From Treponema phagedenis (GTDB taxonomy: Bacteria > Spirochaetota > Spirochaetia > Treponematales > Treponemataceae), in NCBI RefSeq assembly GCF_008153345.1, contig NZ_CP042818.1, positions 1,860,001 to 1,924,000 on the forward strand: a stretch of 64,000 nt of DNA, given 5' to 3'. This document shows, one piece after another, positions 34,045 to 42,234 of this stretch. The notes below the pieces were generated by a model, which had not been told where the DNA came from, did no database searches, and saw only the letters and a list, made by a program, of their open reading frames with translations. The translations under genes and the position numbers were made by a program. Numbering within the stretch: position 1 is the first letter of the stretch; each line of letters opens with the position of its first letter.

Positions 34045-35613
34045 ATGAGAATAGTAATAGACGCTGATGCTTCAAAACAGATTATACATACTCTCAAAAG
34101 ATTATCAGAGCAGCAGCAGTTTCATGAAGTGTTAAAGCTTATGCAGAAGACTTTTGTAGAAGGCAAACACCCGCGCGATGAAGAGGGAAGGTTTGCTTCA
34201 AAGGGCGGTTATGTGCGGGCAAAGCGGCTTAAATTAAAAGAGAAGTTAAAAGACTATGTTGGAAAGGATATTAAAAATGAAAAAACAGGAATACCGGCGT
34301 ATATATCAAATGAAAGTATAAATAAAATTTCAAGTGAAAAAGCAATAGAAAAAACAAAAGCAAACGGCTTTACTGTTGATGACCATTTTTATGCGGCAAG
34401 TAACATAGTTCCATTATTTAAAAAAGCTGATTTAAGGGGAGTGTATAAAGATAAAAATAACAGCAAGGATATTGTTTCAATAAAGCGGTTTAATTGCAGG
34501 TTTAGATTGCCGAGTGGTGTGGCAGCAAATGCTTATATTACTGTAAAGGAAGCTAGGATAAGTGGACATAAAATATATTCACTTGAAGTAATGGAATTAG
34601 AAAAAGCCCTCAAAAACGAGGGCTTGGGTATGGCGGTTAGAAAATCTAACGCAACATGTATCCCTGAGAATACACCACCACGCACTTTTAGTATACCAGA
34701 TTCACAAAAAAAAGCAAGAGAGCGAGAGACCCATCAAACAGATGAGCAGCAGCAGTTTCATGAAATATTAGAGCGAATGCAGAAGACTTTTAATGAGGCG
34801 GAACACCCGCGAGACGAGGCGGGACGGTTTACGGATAAGGGACCCGTAAGCAAGGAAGTGCATAAAACACGGCAGCGTTTACGAGCGGTATTTACGGATA
34901 AAGCGGTTCCAATGCCGGATATTCCGTTTACCCGAGAAAATTATAATAAACTGTTTCCGAGAAATAGAATTGATACGCCTTTAGGATCAGTAAAACTTGG
35001 AGAACATCAATTTGAAAAACTGCAAGCACTTGGGCGTAATTATTTATTGGGTGCGGTTGCCACAACGTTAAAAAATCCTGTAGCGATTATTCGAGAAGAG
35101 CGGGACGGGAGAAAATCAAACCTATATGTAAAATCGTTTATAAAGGACAAAAAAAATAAAATAGTGCAGTCGGTTGTAATTGATATTGACGGACAGCATA
35201 TTTCAATATCAACACATGAAAAGGATGTAAGTAACGTTTTAAACAAAATAGAAACGGTCGGTCAGCTTATCTATATAGACAGCCAACCCGACCGAATGGC
35301 TGAGCAGCATCATCTAAGCGATGAGTCGGTGGTCAACCCAACCAGGAAGCAAGAGAAAGCTCTCAAGTCCTGCACTACAAGTATACCACATTCACAAAAA
35401 AAAGCAAGGGCGCAAAATGCAGCCTTGCCGAAGGATTTTGTATCGAGGTGTAACATGGTAAGCATTCAGCTTATGCTTTTGAAGTGGGATATAGCCGCAA
35501 TACAGGAAGAAACAGACCGCCGTAATAATATGTATGACTTGCTTTTAAAGTCTTTTAATAAAATTGTGCAGGAATTAAAAAAAACACAAGGTAGTAAACA
35601 AAGGAGGCTATGA
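34045..35613 (+). CDS. Polyvalent protein with two tandem effector-type cassettes
   Basis: A 522-residue protein with a repeated layout. A left flank QQQFHEVLKLMQKTF...HPRDEEGRF starts at about residue 22; its near-identical copy starts at about residue 234. After the first flank comes an LPD3-like domain (NAYITVKEARISGHKIYSLE). After the second comes a PBECR-like domain (TPLGSVKLGEHQFEKLQALG... IDIDGQHISISTHEKD). Each domain ends in hairpins and a shared tail (FSIPDSQKKAR, TSIPHSQKKAR). The C-terminal ~70 residues are helical and basic. It lies between LRR and tail proteins. A carrier for delivered effector domains is the suggested role. Confidence 0.65.
   Translation: MRIVIDADASKQIIHTLKRLSEQQQFHEVLKLMQKTFVEGKHPRDEEGRFASKGGYVRAKRLKLKEKLKDYVGKDIKNEKTGIPAYISNESINKISSEKAIEKTKANGFTVDDHFYAASNIVPLFKKADLRGVYKDKNNSKDIVSIKRFNCRFRLPSGVAANAYITVKEARISGHKIYSLEVMELEKALKNEGLGMAVRKSNATCIPENTPPRTFSIPDSQKKARERETHQTDEQQQFHEILERMQKTFNEAEHPRDEAGRFTDKGPVSKEVHKTRQRLRAVFTDKAVPMPDIPFTRENYNKLFPRNRIDTPLGSVKLGEHQFEKLQALGRNYLLGAVATTLKNPVAIIREERDGRKSNLYVKSFIKDKKNKIVQSVVIDIDGQHISISTHEKDVSNVLNKIETVGQLIYIDSQPDRMAEQHHLSDESVVNPTRKQEKALKSCTTSIPHSQKKARAQNAALPKDFVSRCNMVSIQLMLLKWDIAAIQEETDRRNNMYDLLLKSFNKIVQELKKTQGSKQRRL
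34108..34194 (+). repeat. Cassette left flank, copy 1
   Basis: An 87-bp segment encoding EQQQFHE...HPRDEEGRF, nearly identical to 34744-34830. It marks the upstream border of a domain cassette. Confidence 0.75.
34606..34720 (+). repeat. In-frame hairpins and cassette tail, copy F
   Basis: Hairpin GCCCTC/GAGGGC (34606-34623) and hairpin GCGGTTAGA/TCTAACGC (34633-34652) are followed by agtataccagattcac (34690-34705), encoding SIPDS. This is the right border of the LPD3-like cassette. Confidence 0.7.
34744..34830 (+). repeat. Cassette left flank, copy 2
   Basis: Second copy of the left flank, 636 bp downstream of the first, preceding the PBECR-like domain. Confidence 0.75.
35255..35410 (+). 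repeat. In-frame hairpin and cassette tail, copy G
   Basis: Hairpin CGGTCGG (35255-35261) / CCGACCG (35288-35294), then about 85 nt, then agtataccacattcacaa (35380-35397), encoding SIPHSQ. The right border of the PBECR-like cassette. Confidence 0.7.
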
Positions 35614-35614
35614 A

Positions 35615-36811
35615 ATGAAAAAAAACCCGATAGGGAAACGATTAAAAGAGTATACCGCAAGCGCCATCAACACCGGAGGCGAAGTGTATGAAAAGATTAT
35701 GGCAAGTGGAAAAGAGCACGCGGAAGAGCAAGGGGCAATTGAAAATGCGCTTTGTCAGTTATTTGATTTTATCGATTATTATCGGCAACCTGAAATCTTT
35801 AACCATCAGGGAACGCATTTATTAAAAGGGCTGAATTTTTTTTCAGGGCTTAAAAAAAGCCGGCAAGAACCATACTCATCAACAAAACATAAATACAAAG
35901 CGATGATGATACGGGTTGATGACGATGCGCCGCTTGATACGGTATGGGGCACCAAATGGAATGCGGAGCATGCGCTGCGGTATTACTTTAACAATGATGA
36001 TTGCTTTGTGATGGAGTTTACCAACGAACAAGAAAAAAACCTTTTAAAAAATCAATTTATTTCTGACGGGTGGCAGGTTGACGGATTGCCGGTAGAAAAA
36101 AGCCCGCATTTAAATGATCAGGCAAGCTTGGTAAACGTGAACGGCATTCGCATGATAAACAACACCGTATTACAAACCGCTCAGGCGGTACGCATAGCGA
36201 AAGGCATTTACTCACTGCATTTTTTTATTCGAGGAGCAATGCGAAACAGCAAAGGCGTATGGCAGGGAAAACTCAATCTAAAAATTGTGCGGAAAGACGG
36301 TGCGGCAATTTTTACGAAAACCTACCGTTGCGGCATGCATTGGGAAAACATACAGGAACACCTGTATTTTGAACAAGACGGGGAATACGATTGTATCTTT
36401 ACGTGCGAAAAAAACGTTGACATTGATTTTATCAACTTATTTCCGGAAGTACCGTATCCATCACTTTCAATACTGATTGGGCACGGCGGCATGCGGGATT
36501 TATTTTCAATCTTTTTTGCGCCGCACGTAGCGGACCCGAAAGATAAAGACGATGAAAAAAACTTTAAGGACAATGAGTTTATTGTCTTTGATTTACTGGA
36601 CAAATACAAATTTTGGTTTCCGTTTGCAGATGACTCGGAAAGCAAAAGAGAACGGCTGCGGCTTAAAATTGATTTTAACGACAAACACTGGGGCTACTGG
36701 ACGGAGGACATCCGCTGGCTTGATTTATTATACGTGTCGGCACTGCTTGACTCCTTACTACCGGTTGGTGTTAAAGTATTTACGATTATTTCCTCACGGA
36801 GGGGAAGTTAA
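35615..36811 (+). CDS. Tail-associated protein with beta-sandwich-like region, unknown
   Basis: A 398-residue protein starting after aggagg. It contains helices at the N terminus, a middle with AMMIRVDDDAPLDTVWGTKW, and residues about 190-290 (RMINNTVLQTAQAVRIAKGIYSLHFFIRG... GEYDCIFTCEKNVDIDFINLF) that read like a carbohydrate-binding beta-sandwich. It stands between polyvalent and fibre genes, so a receptor-binding accessory or baseplate decoration protein is plausible. No family recognised. Confidence 0.5.
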   Translation: MKKNPIGKRLKEYTASAINTGGEVYEKIMASGKEHAEEQGAIENALCQLFDFIDYYRQPEIFNHQGTHLLKGLNFFSGLKKSRQEPYSSTKHKYKAMMIRVDDDAPLDTVWGTKWNAEHALRYYFNNDDCFVMEFTNEQEKNLLKNQFISDGWQVDGLPVEKSPHLNDQASLVNVNGIRMINNTVLQTAQAVRIAKGIYSLHFFIRGAMRNSKGVWQGKLNLKIVRKDGAAIFTKTYRCGMHWENIQEHLYFEQDGEYDCIFTCEKNVDIDFINLFPEVPYPSLSILIGHGGMRDLFSIFFAPHVADPKDKDDEKNFKDNEFIVFDLLDKYKFWFPFADDSESKRERLRLKIDFNDKHWGYWTEDIRWLDLLYVSALLDSLLPVGVKVFTIISSRRGS

Positions 36812-36853
36812 AAGATGCAAAACAAATCGTAAAAAAAAATTATAAAAAAGAGA

Positions 36854-37020
36854 GCGACACGGCGCACGGGCGAACCCTTAGAATTTTTACCTATGGTTCG
36901 CCAACGAGTTTAAAAGCTTCAATTTTATAAAACAGTGTTGATGCTTTTAAACATCGTTTAGAATTGAGCACGGGCGAACCCTTAGAATTTTTACCTATGG
37001 TTCGCCAACGAGTTTTAAGG
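36854..37020. repeat. Two copies of a host-type palindromic repeat between fibre genes
   Basis: Two nearly identical 47-bp units (36865-36911 and 36969-37015) each form a hairpin GGGCGAACC ... GGTTCGCC and continue into aacgagttt. A diverged third unit occurs at about 50590, outside the structural genes. This explains most of the ~290-bp gene-free gap; no gene is seen in it. Confidence 0.8.
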
Positions 37021-37102
37021 CTTTAATTTTACAGTTTTGTAAGGAATTCAGTACAAAACAGTATACGAAAAATACAAAGAACAAAACAAACGGGAGGTTG
37101 TT

Positions 37103-39676
37103 ATGGCGTTCAAAGACAGAAAGGTACTAACAACGGTAAAGGTTAATCCATATGAGATTGCAAAAGCAAGCGATATGGAATTCGGATTTAGGAGTATTCT
37201 CGACAATTTCAGCATGCTGCTTAATGCTATCGGGGCAACACACACGCCGCTTGTCGATGAGGCGGGATTTAATAATAGTAACGAGCTTAAGTATGTCGGG
37301 AAAAAAGAAAAAGATTTTATTATCGGCGGCGGCTTAGTTGATGCGGGCAATAAACAGCTGCGCCTTTTGCCGATCTTGGCATTTAATAATAAAATCGGGC
37401 TTTTAATCAGTGATGGACTTGATAAAGATAATAAGCCCATCGAGATAGAAATAGGCAGCGGCTCAGGCAGTTTTATTCTCACGCATAAAGAAGATTATTT
37501 GTACCGAATTGAAAGTGTGTATATCGGCAATGCCAATACGGGAGAAGAGACAAGCGGCACAACGGCGAATATAAAAAAGAGCGATCCGATATGGGATGAG
37601 TTTCAAACGGAATGGCGGGGAAGTTACCGTGTCGGCGAAAACGATACTATGCAGGTAAGTACCTTTAACAAGCGGCAAAGCCAAGCGGTACGCTTATTTG
37701 TTGATTTTGGTGCACTGGTACCCCGCGCAGCTGATGCCAGCGCGAATATACCCGACGAGCGCAGCATTTGGAGCGAACGGGTAAAAATTGCCGAAGTGCT
37801 GGTATGTTTTAAACGGAACGAAACAAATTGGATTTATGAAATGCAGCCCATAACAAAAGACGATGTGCGCTTTGTAACCGCCCGCTGCTATTTTGACTGG
37901 AGAGTGCAAGAAGAAGTCATAGAAAAAGCAAAGGCGGCGGATTCGGTTTGGGTACAACATGCAAAGGTGGCAAAACCAAACCAGAATGCACAAAACCAGA
38001 AAGCCGAAGAAAAACGGATTGCAGGCATAAACCTTGACAACAAAGCATGGCGGGCGGAGCATTATAACTACCGCTGGACGGCGGAACACACCCGCACCTA
38101 CCGGCTTGGCAGCATTGCCGAAATCAATGAGCAGCTCTACAAAATGCACAAGTCTGACGGCGACATAAAAGAACGAGTAATACGGCTTGACCATATCAAC
38201 CTACGCCCGGAAGATCCAAACGCATTGCGCGCCGAAAAAATCCCGATTGACCTTGTCGGCAATGCGGATATTCCGCTGCCGTATAACAAGGAAATAAAAT
38301 CCTACGATGATGTCAAAAAAGGCTTACGTGCCATTGCCGAAACATTGCGGGGAGATTTGATACCGGTCGGACCTGATGACGGAAGCGGAAACAGTGATAT
38401 CTCCTTGCCGCATAATAAAAAAATAGAATCAAAAGAGAATATAAAAAAAGGCTTACTTGTCATTGCCGAAACACTTATTGCGGCGGATGAAAAAACTAAT
38501 ACGGTTAACACAACGCTCAACAAAAAAATTGATACGGTTAACACAACGCTCAACAGCAAGATTAACAGAGTCGGCGAAGTTTTAACCAACCACATAAACG
38601 CTACCAACGTCCACAGCGCAACCAGCGACCCAACCGCCCACCGCATTGCCATGCGCGACGGTAATGGCAGAATGCAGGTTGCAAGCACCGACAAAAACTC
38701 AGGCGAAAGCATTGTAAACGTCAACTTCCTTACCCGCGAATGGAGCCCCGATTTTGTCATGCGCGTGTTAATGAGTAAACTCATTACCAATCAGGAAGAA
38801 TTTAACACTTGGCTATCGCAAACAAATAATAAGGCGTATACGTATGTATATTTGAAGGGAACGTTTAACAGGTCCGGGACAATCAATCTTGCATTGATAG
38901 GCACGCAAGAAGTAATTGGACTGGGGGCGACAATTAAAGTAGGAATTGTATCTTTCAGTGACAGTTCCTATTTTGGAGTAGGTATTGATGGAGACGACAC
39001 CGGCAGAATAGTACGGAATATCTACTTAGAAGTAACGGGAACAATTAATAATGGCACGGTGCTTGGCTTCGAGCAGTGTACCTGTATAAATTGCACGGCT
39101 TATGTGACTGGGCGGAATGGAATTGATGGCGGTGATGGTGAGCGTGGCGGAAACGGTAGTCCGGGAACAGCAGGAACTAGCGCAATGGGATATTATGAGT
39201 GCATAGTAGATAGATGTAGCGCTATTGTGTACGGCGGAAACGGCGGTAGAGGATATGGGGGAGGACATCATACTTTTTTTAAAGGTATAATACCATCGAG
39301 ATTGTCTGGTGATAACGGTGGAGCAGGATATGACGGAGGAGCTGTGTATAGTTGTTATAATTGCACGATGAAAAGCCCTCTTGTACATGAATATGCACAA
39401 GCTGGCAATGGCGGAGACGGCGGCAAAGGCGGTGAAGGATATTATGACAATGCGGGGTGTTTAGGAAAAAGTGGTGATGGCGGAAACGGCGGAAGAGGCG
39501 GAAACGCTCATGTATTTAACAGCGCAAATGGGAAAGGCGGTTCAGGCGGAAGCGGAGGTCCCAGAGGTGATGTTTTTCCCCCGAAGCATACAGCGAAGTC
39601 TTATGCTGCTACGAAAAAACGTAAGGCAACAGTTGAAGGTTCTGCAGGAATCAATGGTCGCGTTGTCGTTATGTAA
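37103..39676 (+). CDS. Tail fibre with glycine-rich (PGII-like) tip
   Basis: An 857-residue fibre whose N terminus (VKVNPYEIAKASDMEFGFRS) matches the first fibre's attachment domain. The middle has a repeated EIKSYDDVKKGLRAIAETL/KIESKENIKKGLLVIAETL unit and TVNTTLNKKIDTVNTTLN coiled coil. The last ~200 residues are dominated by glycine-rich tracts (GGDGERGGNGSPG, GAGYDGGAV, GGDGGKGGEG, GGNGGRGGN) separated by non-glycine loops. This layout resembles the polyglycine-II sandwich adhesin tip of T4-like phage S16 gp38, with loops that decide receptor binding. The similarity is by composition only. Confidence 0.7.
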   Translation: MAFKDRKVLTTVKVNPYEIAKASDMEFGFRSILDNFSMLLNAIGATHTPLVDEAGFNNSNELKYVGKKEKDFIIGGGLVDAGNKQLRLLPILAFNNKIGLLISDGLDKDNKPIEIEIGSGSGSFILTHKEDYLYRIESVYIGNANTGEETSGTTANIKKSDPIWDEFQTEWRGSYRVGENDTMQVSTFNKRQSQAVRLFVDFGALVPRAADASANIPDERSIWSERVKIAEVLVCFKRNETNWIYEMQPITKDDVRFVTARCYFDWRVQEEVIEKAKAADSVWVQHAKVAKPNQNAQNQKAEEKRIAGINLDNKAWRAEHYNYRWTAEHTRTYRLGSIAEINEQLYKMHKSDGDIKERVIRLDHINLRPEDPNALRAEKIPIDLVGNADIPLPYNKEIKSYDDVKKGLRAIAETLRGDLIPVGPDDGSGNSDISLPHNKKIESKENIKKGLLVIAETLIAADEKTNTVNTTLNKKIDTVNTTLNSKINRVGEVLTNHINATNVHSATSDPTAHRIAMRDGNGRMQVASTDKNSGESIVNVNFLTREWSPDFVMRVLMSKLITNQEEFNTWLSQTNNKAYTYVYLKGTFNRSGTINLALIGTQEVIGLGATIKVGIVSFSDSSYFGVGIDGDDTGRIVRNIYLEVTGTINNGTVLGFEQCTCINCTAYVTGRNGIDGGDGERGGNGSPGTAGTSAMGYYECIVDRCSAIVYGGNGGRGYGGGHHTFFKGIIPSRLSGDNGGAGYDGGAVYSCYNCTMKSPLVHEYAQAGNGGDGGKGGEGYYDNAGCLGKSGDGGNGGRGGNAHVFNSANGKGGSGGSGGPRGDVFPPKHTAKSYAATKKRKATVEGSAGINGRVVVM

Positions 39677-39685
39677 ATTCCTTAC

Positions 39686-39714
39686 TTGTAAATAAACTAT
39701 TAGTATGATAAACT
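39686..39714 (+). promoter_or_regulatory. Promoter of lipoprotein moron
   Basis: TTGTAA (39686-39691), 17-bp spacer, TAAACT (39709-39714), directly after the fibre gene and before the lipoprotein gene. Confidence 0.5.
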
Positions 39715-39747
39715 ATTTATATCTAATATTTTTACAAGGAGAAATCT

Positions 39748-40632
39748 ATGAAAAGAAAAATTATATTTTTAATTGGTTTACTGGCTTTTGGTGCGCTGAT
39801 CATAAGCTGCGACCCGAATGGAACAAAGAAAACGGAGAAGGAACGAGTGGAAAAGGAAAAAGAACAGCAACAACAGCAAAAAAAAGAACAACAGGAGAAG
39901 CAGGATTTATTGGATATGCTGATTGTTACCGGGGGTTCAAAAAACGCTATGCTTGATGGCGAGTATTTTACGCCGGAGGGAGAACGAATACGATTTTCAT
40001 CGCCTGACTCTACCAATATAGCTTGTTTTTCAAACGAGATTGCTGAATATACGGTTGACGGAAATACTATTACTTTTGATTTTTCACGGCAAATTAAAGC
40101 ATATGAAAATATAAACGTGGAAAATTACTTAAAAGCACTTCAGTTATTGGCGCAGAATACAATAGAATTCTGTGAAAAAGAACTGAATAAGGAAGGGCTT
40201 ACGGATAAACGTAAAAAAGAAATGCAAAAAGCTCTCAATGATGCGAAGCAAAAAAAAGAATATTTTTCAAGTTTAGACGGAGCTGTTAAACATGAACGTG
40301 CTCAAGAAAAGGAATCGCTCGATTATTTTAAGAAACGGTTAGAAAAAGAAACAAATGAAACAGAAAAGCAAGCCCTTCAAAAACAAATTGATGAAATTAC
40401 CGCAAAATTGGCGCAGACCGATGAACAGCTGAAAGCAGACATTTCAAAAAGAATGGAAGAAGTTTTTCAATGGAAGAACCGCCTCGCCGCCGCCCTAAAA
40501 ACCGTCAACCCTGTAACAGGCACTCTCTCGGCGGATAAGCAAACTATTACAATTAAGAAGATGGTAACAGATGTAAAAGAAGACGGTACACCGGTGTATG
40601 CTGAAGATGCAGTGTTTACGAAGAAGCAGTAA
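39748..40632 (+). CDS. Lipoprotein moron candidate
   Basis: A 294-residue protein with a lipoprotein signal (MKRKIIFLIGLLAFGALIISC, cysteine at about 21). A Gln/Lys/Glu-rich linker follows, then a beta-like segment (MLDGEYFTPEGERIRFSS), a long coiled coil (about residues 160-250) and a C-terminal strand region (GTLSADKQTITIKKMVTD). It has its own promoter, a ribosome site (aaggag) and a terminator, and sits at the end of the late region. These are marks of a lysogeny-expressed moron, perhaps altering the cell surface or blocking superinfection. No family recognised. Confidence 0.65.
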   Translation: MKRKIIFLIGLLAFGALIISCDPNGTKKTEKERVEKEKEQQQQQKKEQQEKQDLLDMLIVTGGSKNAMLDGEYFTPEGERIRFSSPDSTNIACFSNEIAEYTVDGNTITFDFSRQIKAYENINVENYLKALQLLAQNTIEFCEKELNKEGLTDKRKKEMQKALNDAKQKKEYFSSLDGAVKHERAQEKESLDYFKKRLEKETNETEKQALQKQIDEITAKLAQTDEQLKADISKRMEEVFQWKNRLAAALKTVNPVTGTLSADKQTITIKKMVTDVKEDGTPVYAEDAVFTKKQ

Positions 40633-40641
40633 AAACTAAGG

Positions 40642-40668
40642 GGCAGGCTGATGAGGTCTGCCTTTTTT
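40642..40668 (+). terminator. Intrinsic terminator between convergent genes
   Basis: GGCAG ... CTGCC stem with T6, between the lipoprotein gene and the oppositely directed SecB-like gene. Confidence 0.7.
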
Positions 40669-41143
40669 ATTTATTGTCATGTTTTTTTTCGATTATTTCC
40701 AAGTTCAATGATCCTGCCATCTTTTGAATATTGACAAGAGGGAGGATAGCACTTCCGAAACCGGCTGATGCGAGTATGTTAGTAACAGCGGCACGTAAAT
40801 ACGGGAATAAAATAGCCGGTATTTGTTCTTTGACAAGTCTTTGTTCAATATCTTGTGAAAATTCTCCTGTTGTTTTAAACAAGCCTGATATCGAGAATGT
40901 GCCATTTGCCATAACTTCTTCATTGACTAAGACTTTTAGAAGCATCTGTATACCGTTTACGTAATATGTTTCTTCGTTATCTATAAATTTTTGAGGGTCT
41001 CTAAACATAAATTCAATATCGAATAGCTTATTTCCGTGATCCTCTGCAAGAAATTGAGTTTCCGGCGTGAGAGAAAAATTTATTTGATCAATTTTATAGT
41101 CTATAAGTTGAAAACTTGATTTTATGCTGCTAGACTGATCCAT
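40667..41143 (-). CDS. SecB-like chaperone (TAC module)
   Basis: A 158-residue protein with SecB hallmarks. A beta-rich N-terminal half is followed by IPAILFPYLRAAVTNILASA and FGSAILPLVNIQKM near the C terminus. These correspond to the ILFPYxR and PxxLxPxNF regions of SecB. It is the last gene of a three-gene leftward operon and overlaps the preceding gene by 22 bp. Standalone SecB-like proteins encoded beside toxin-antitoxin pairs act as chaperones of the antitoxin (TAC systems such as HigBA-SecB and CmdTAC). That role is the favoured reading here; general SecB function is less likely in a prophage. Confidence 0.7.
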   Translation of the reverse strand: MDQSSSIKSSFQLIDYKIDQINFSLTPETQFLAEDHGNKLFDIEFMFRDPQKFIDNEETYYVNGIQMLLKVLVNEEVMANGTFSISGLFKTTGEFSQDIEQRLVKEQIPAILFPYLRAAVTNILASAGFGSAILPLVNIQKMAGSLNLEIIEKKHDNK

Positions 41144-41499
41144 TCGTTTTCTCCTTTTTTATAAGTATCTTGCTTTATGGGTATATTCGTTTTGTATTCA
41201 TGCGTTTTATATTTATGCTGGATACATGTATCTAAATTTTCTTGCACTATTAGTTTCTGAGGTATTGATTTTTGTGGTATTGATAATGTGAAATAAACGC
41301 CATAAATATTATTATCCCATAATTTTTTCTTTAGTTCGAATACGAAAGATGCAAATTCCTTTGAATGGTAGCGGTTTTTATCAAAAATTGTTATTTCATA
41401 CTCATTATATTTATTAAGACGGCGCAACTCAACCATGATATTGAATTCTTTTGCTAGTTGCTCCCTGATATCATAAATAATTTTTTTATTATTACTCAT
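41122..41499 (-). CDS. Unknown middle gene of HEPN/SecB operon, antitoxin candidate
   Basis: A 125-residue alpha/beta protein (IIYDIREQLAKEFNIMVELRRL, EYEITIFDKN, IYGVYFTLSIP) with a basic, poorly structured C-terminal tail ending NEWISLAA. In toxin-antitoxin-chaperone modules, antitoxins have an exposed hydrophobic C-terminal extension that the SecB-like chaperone masks, and this tail would fit. It lies 16 bp after the HEPN gene and overlaps the chaperone start. No family recognised; function inferred from context. Confidence 0.5.
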   Translation of the reverse strand: MSNNKKIIYDIREQLAKEFNIMVELRRLNKYNEYEITIFDKNRYHSKEFASFVFELKKKLWDNNIYGVYFTLSIPQKSIPQKLIVQENLDTCIQHKYKTHEYKTNIPIKQDTYKKGENEWISLAA

Positions 41500-41515
41500 A
41501 AAACTTCTTCCTTAC

Positions 41516-41905
41516 TTAAAATATCGCTAATACAAACTGTAAATCGCTAAGAATTTTATCAAAGTTATCTTCCGTAATTAACTGTTCATCATAATCAGCA
41601 ACTATACGTTGTTTGTATAGATTATCCCAACAAAGAAATAACGTAGACCAATCGATTTTATTATTCTTTGTGCTTTTTACAGTGTATAAGACCTTTTGAA
41701 TAGACCCATGCGAATACGCCCGCTCTTTTTTATTTTTCACCATTTGTTTATATTTTTGTTTCGATATGCCATTAGCTATAAGATAGTCTTTTGCCTTTAA
41801 GAAGGCACAATAATATGCACGAGAAGCTCCAACATTAAAAGCCTTGAGCTTTTTACATTCCTGTGCTATTCGTTCATTTTCATTTATTTTTTGTTGAAAT
41901 GACAT
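41516..41905 (-). CDS. HEPN-domain protein, toxin candidate
   Basis: A 129-residue all-alpha protein with the HEPN layout: a helix with ASRAYYCAFLKAKDYLIANG, the AYSHGSIQKVL helix (histidine after a short polar turn), and a C-terminal helix pair with RIVADYDE. HEPN proteins are commonly RNA-cleaving toxins, often paired with an antitoxin. The canonical Rx4-6H is not obvious, so the active residues are uncertain. It is first in a leftward operon followed by an antitoxin-like gene and a SecB-like chaperone. Confidence 0.6.
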   Translation of the reverse strand: MSFQQKINENERIAQECKKLKAFNVGASRAYYCAFLKAKDYLIANGISKQKYKQMVKNKKERAYSHGSIQKVLYTVKSTKNNKIDWSTLFLCWDNLYKQRIVADYDEQLITEDNFDKILSDLQFVLAIF

Positions 41906-42234
41906 GACAATCCTTTTAAAACGATATATCCCAAAAGCTGTTAGAGTACTGACACTGATAATATGATACGCAATTTACCGCTTATTGTCAATTATAAAAG
42001 TATACGACTTTATCGGCAGTTGTCAACGAATAGAAAATAATTTTCCTATAATGGATTCTGTTTATCCGTTAAGGATAAAAATACTTGAAAAAACCGTTTT
42101 TATGCCGTATTAATTATAAGATAGATGTAAAACAAAGCGTTACACTACTCTTGTGCGGTTGTTATTATTGTGTTAATATAAGGTAAGGATTGGAGTGGTT
42201 AAGCATCTGATGGGGGTAGGTTTAAACATATAAT
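41906..42234. promoter_or_regulatory. Divergent control region between the two TAC-like operons
   Basis: No gene is seen. Two tandem leftward promoters face the HEPN gene: TTGACA-16-TATACT (41999-42026) and TTGACA-17-TATCAT (41963-41991). On the right, a TTTATCC/GGATAAA hairpin and A/T-rich segments (taatat) precede the ART gene, but no single strong rightward promoter stands out. Antitoxin binding sites for autorepression could lie here. Confidence 0.5.

Noticed and set aside
1236-35410. Integron attC sites as an explanation of the in-frame hairpins
   Set aside because: Some treponemes carry integrons, and stem sequences vary as attC arms do, but the GTTRRRY/RYYYAAC core pattern was not seen, and the elements keep the reading frame of long proteins.
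36552-36845. Short rightward frame overlapping the end of the tail protein gene
   Set aside because: It lies in another frame of a continuous gene without its own ribosome site.
33274-39676. Diversity-generating retroelement acting on fibre or LRR genes
   Set aside because: No reverse transcriptase, template repeat or adenine-biased variable repeat was found in the window.
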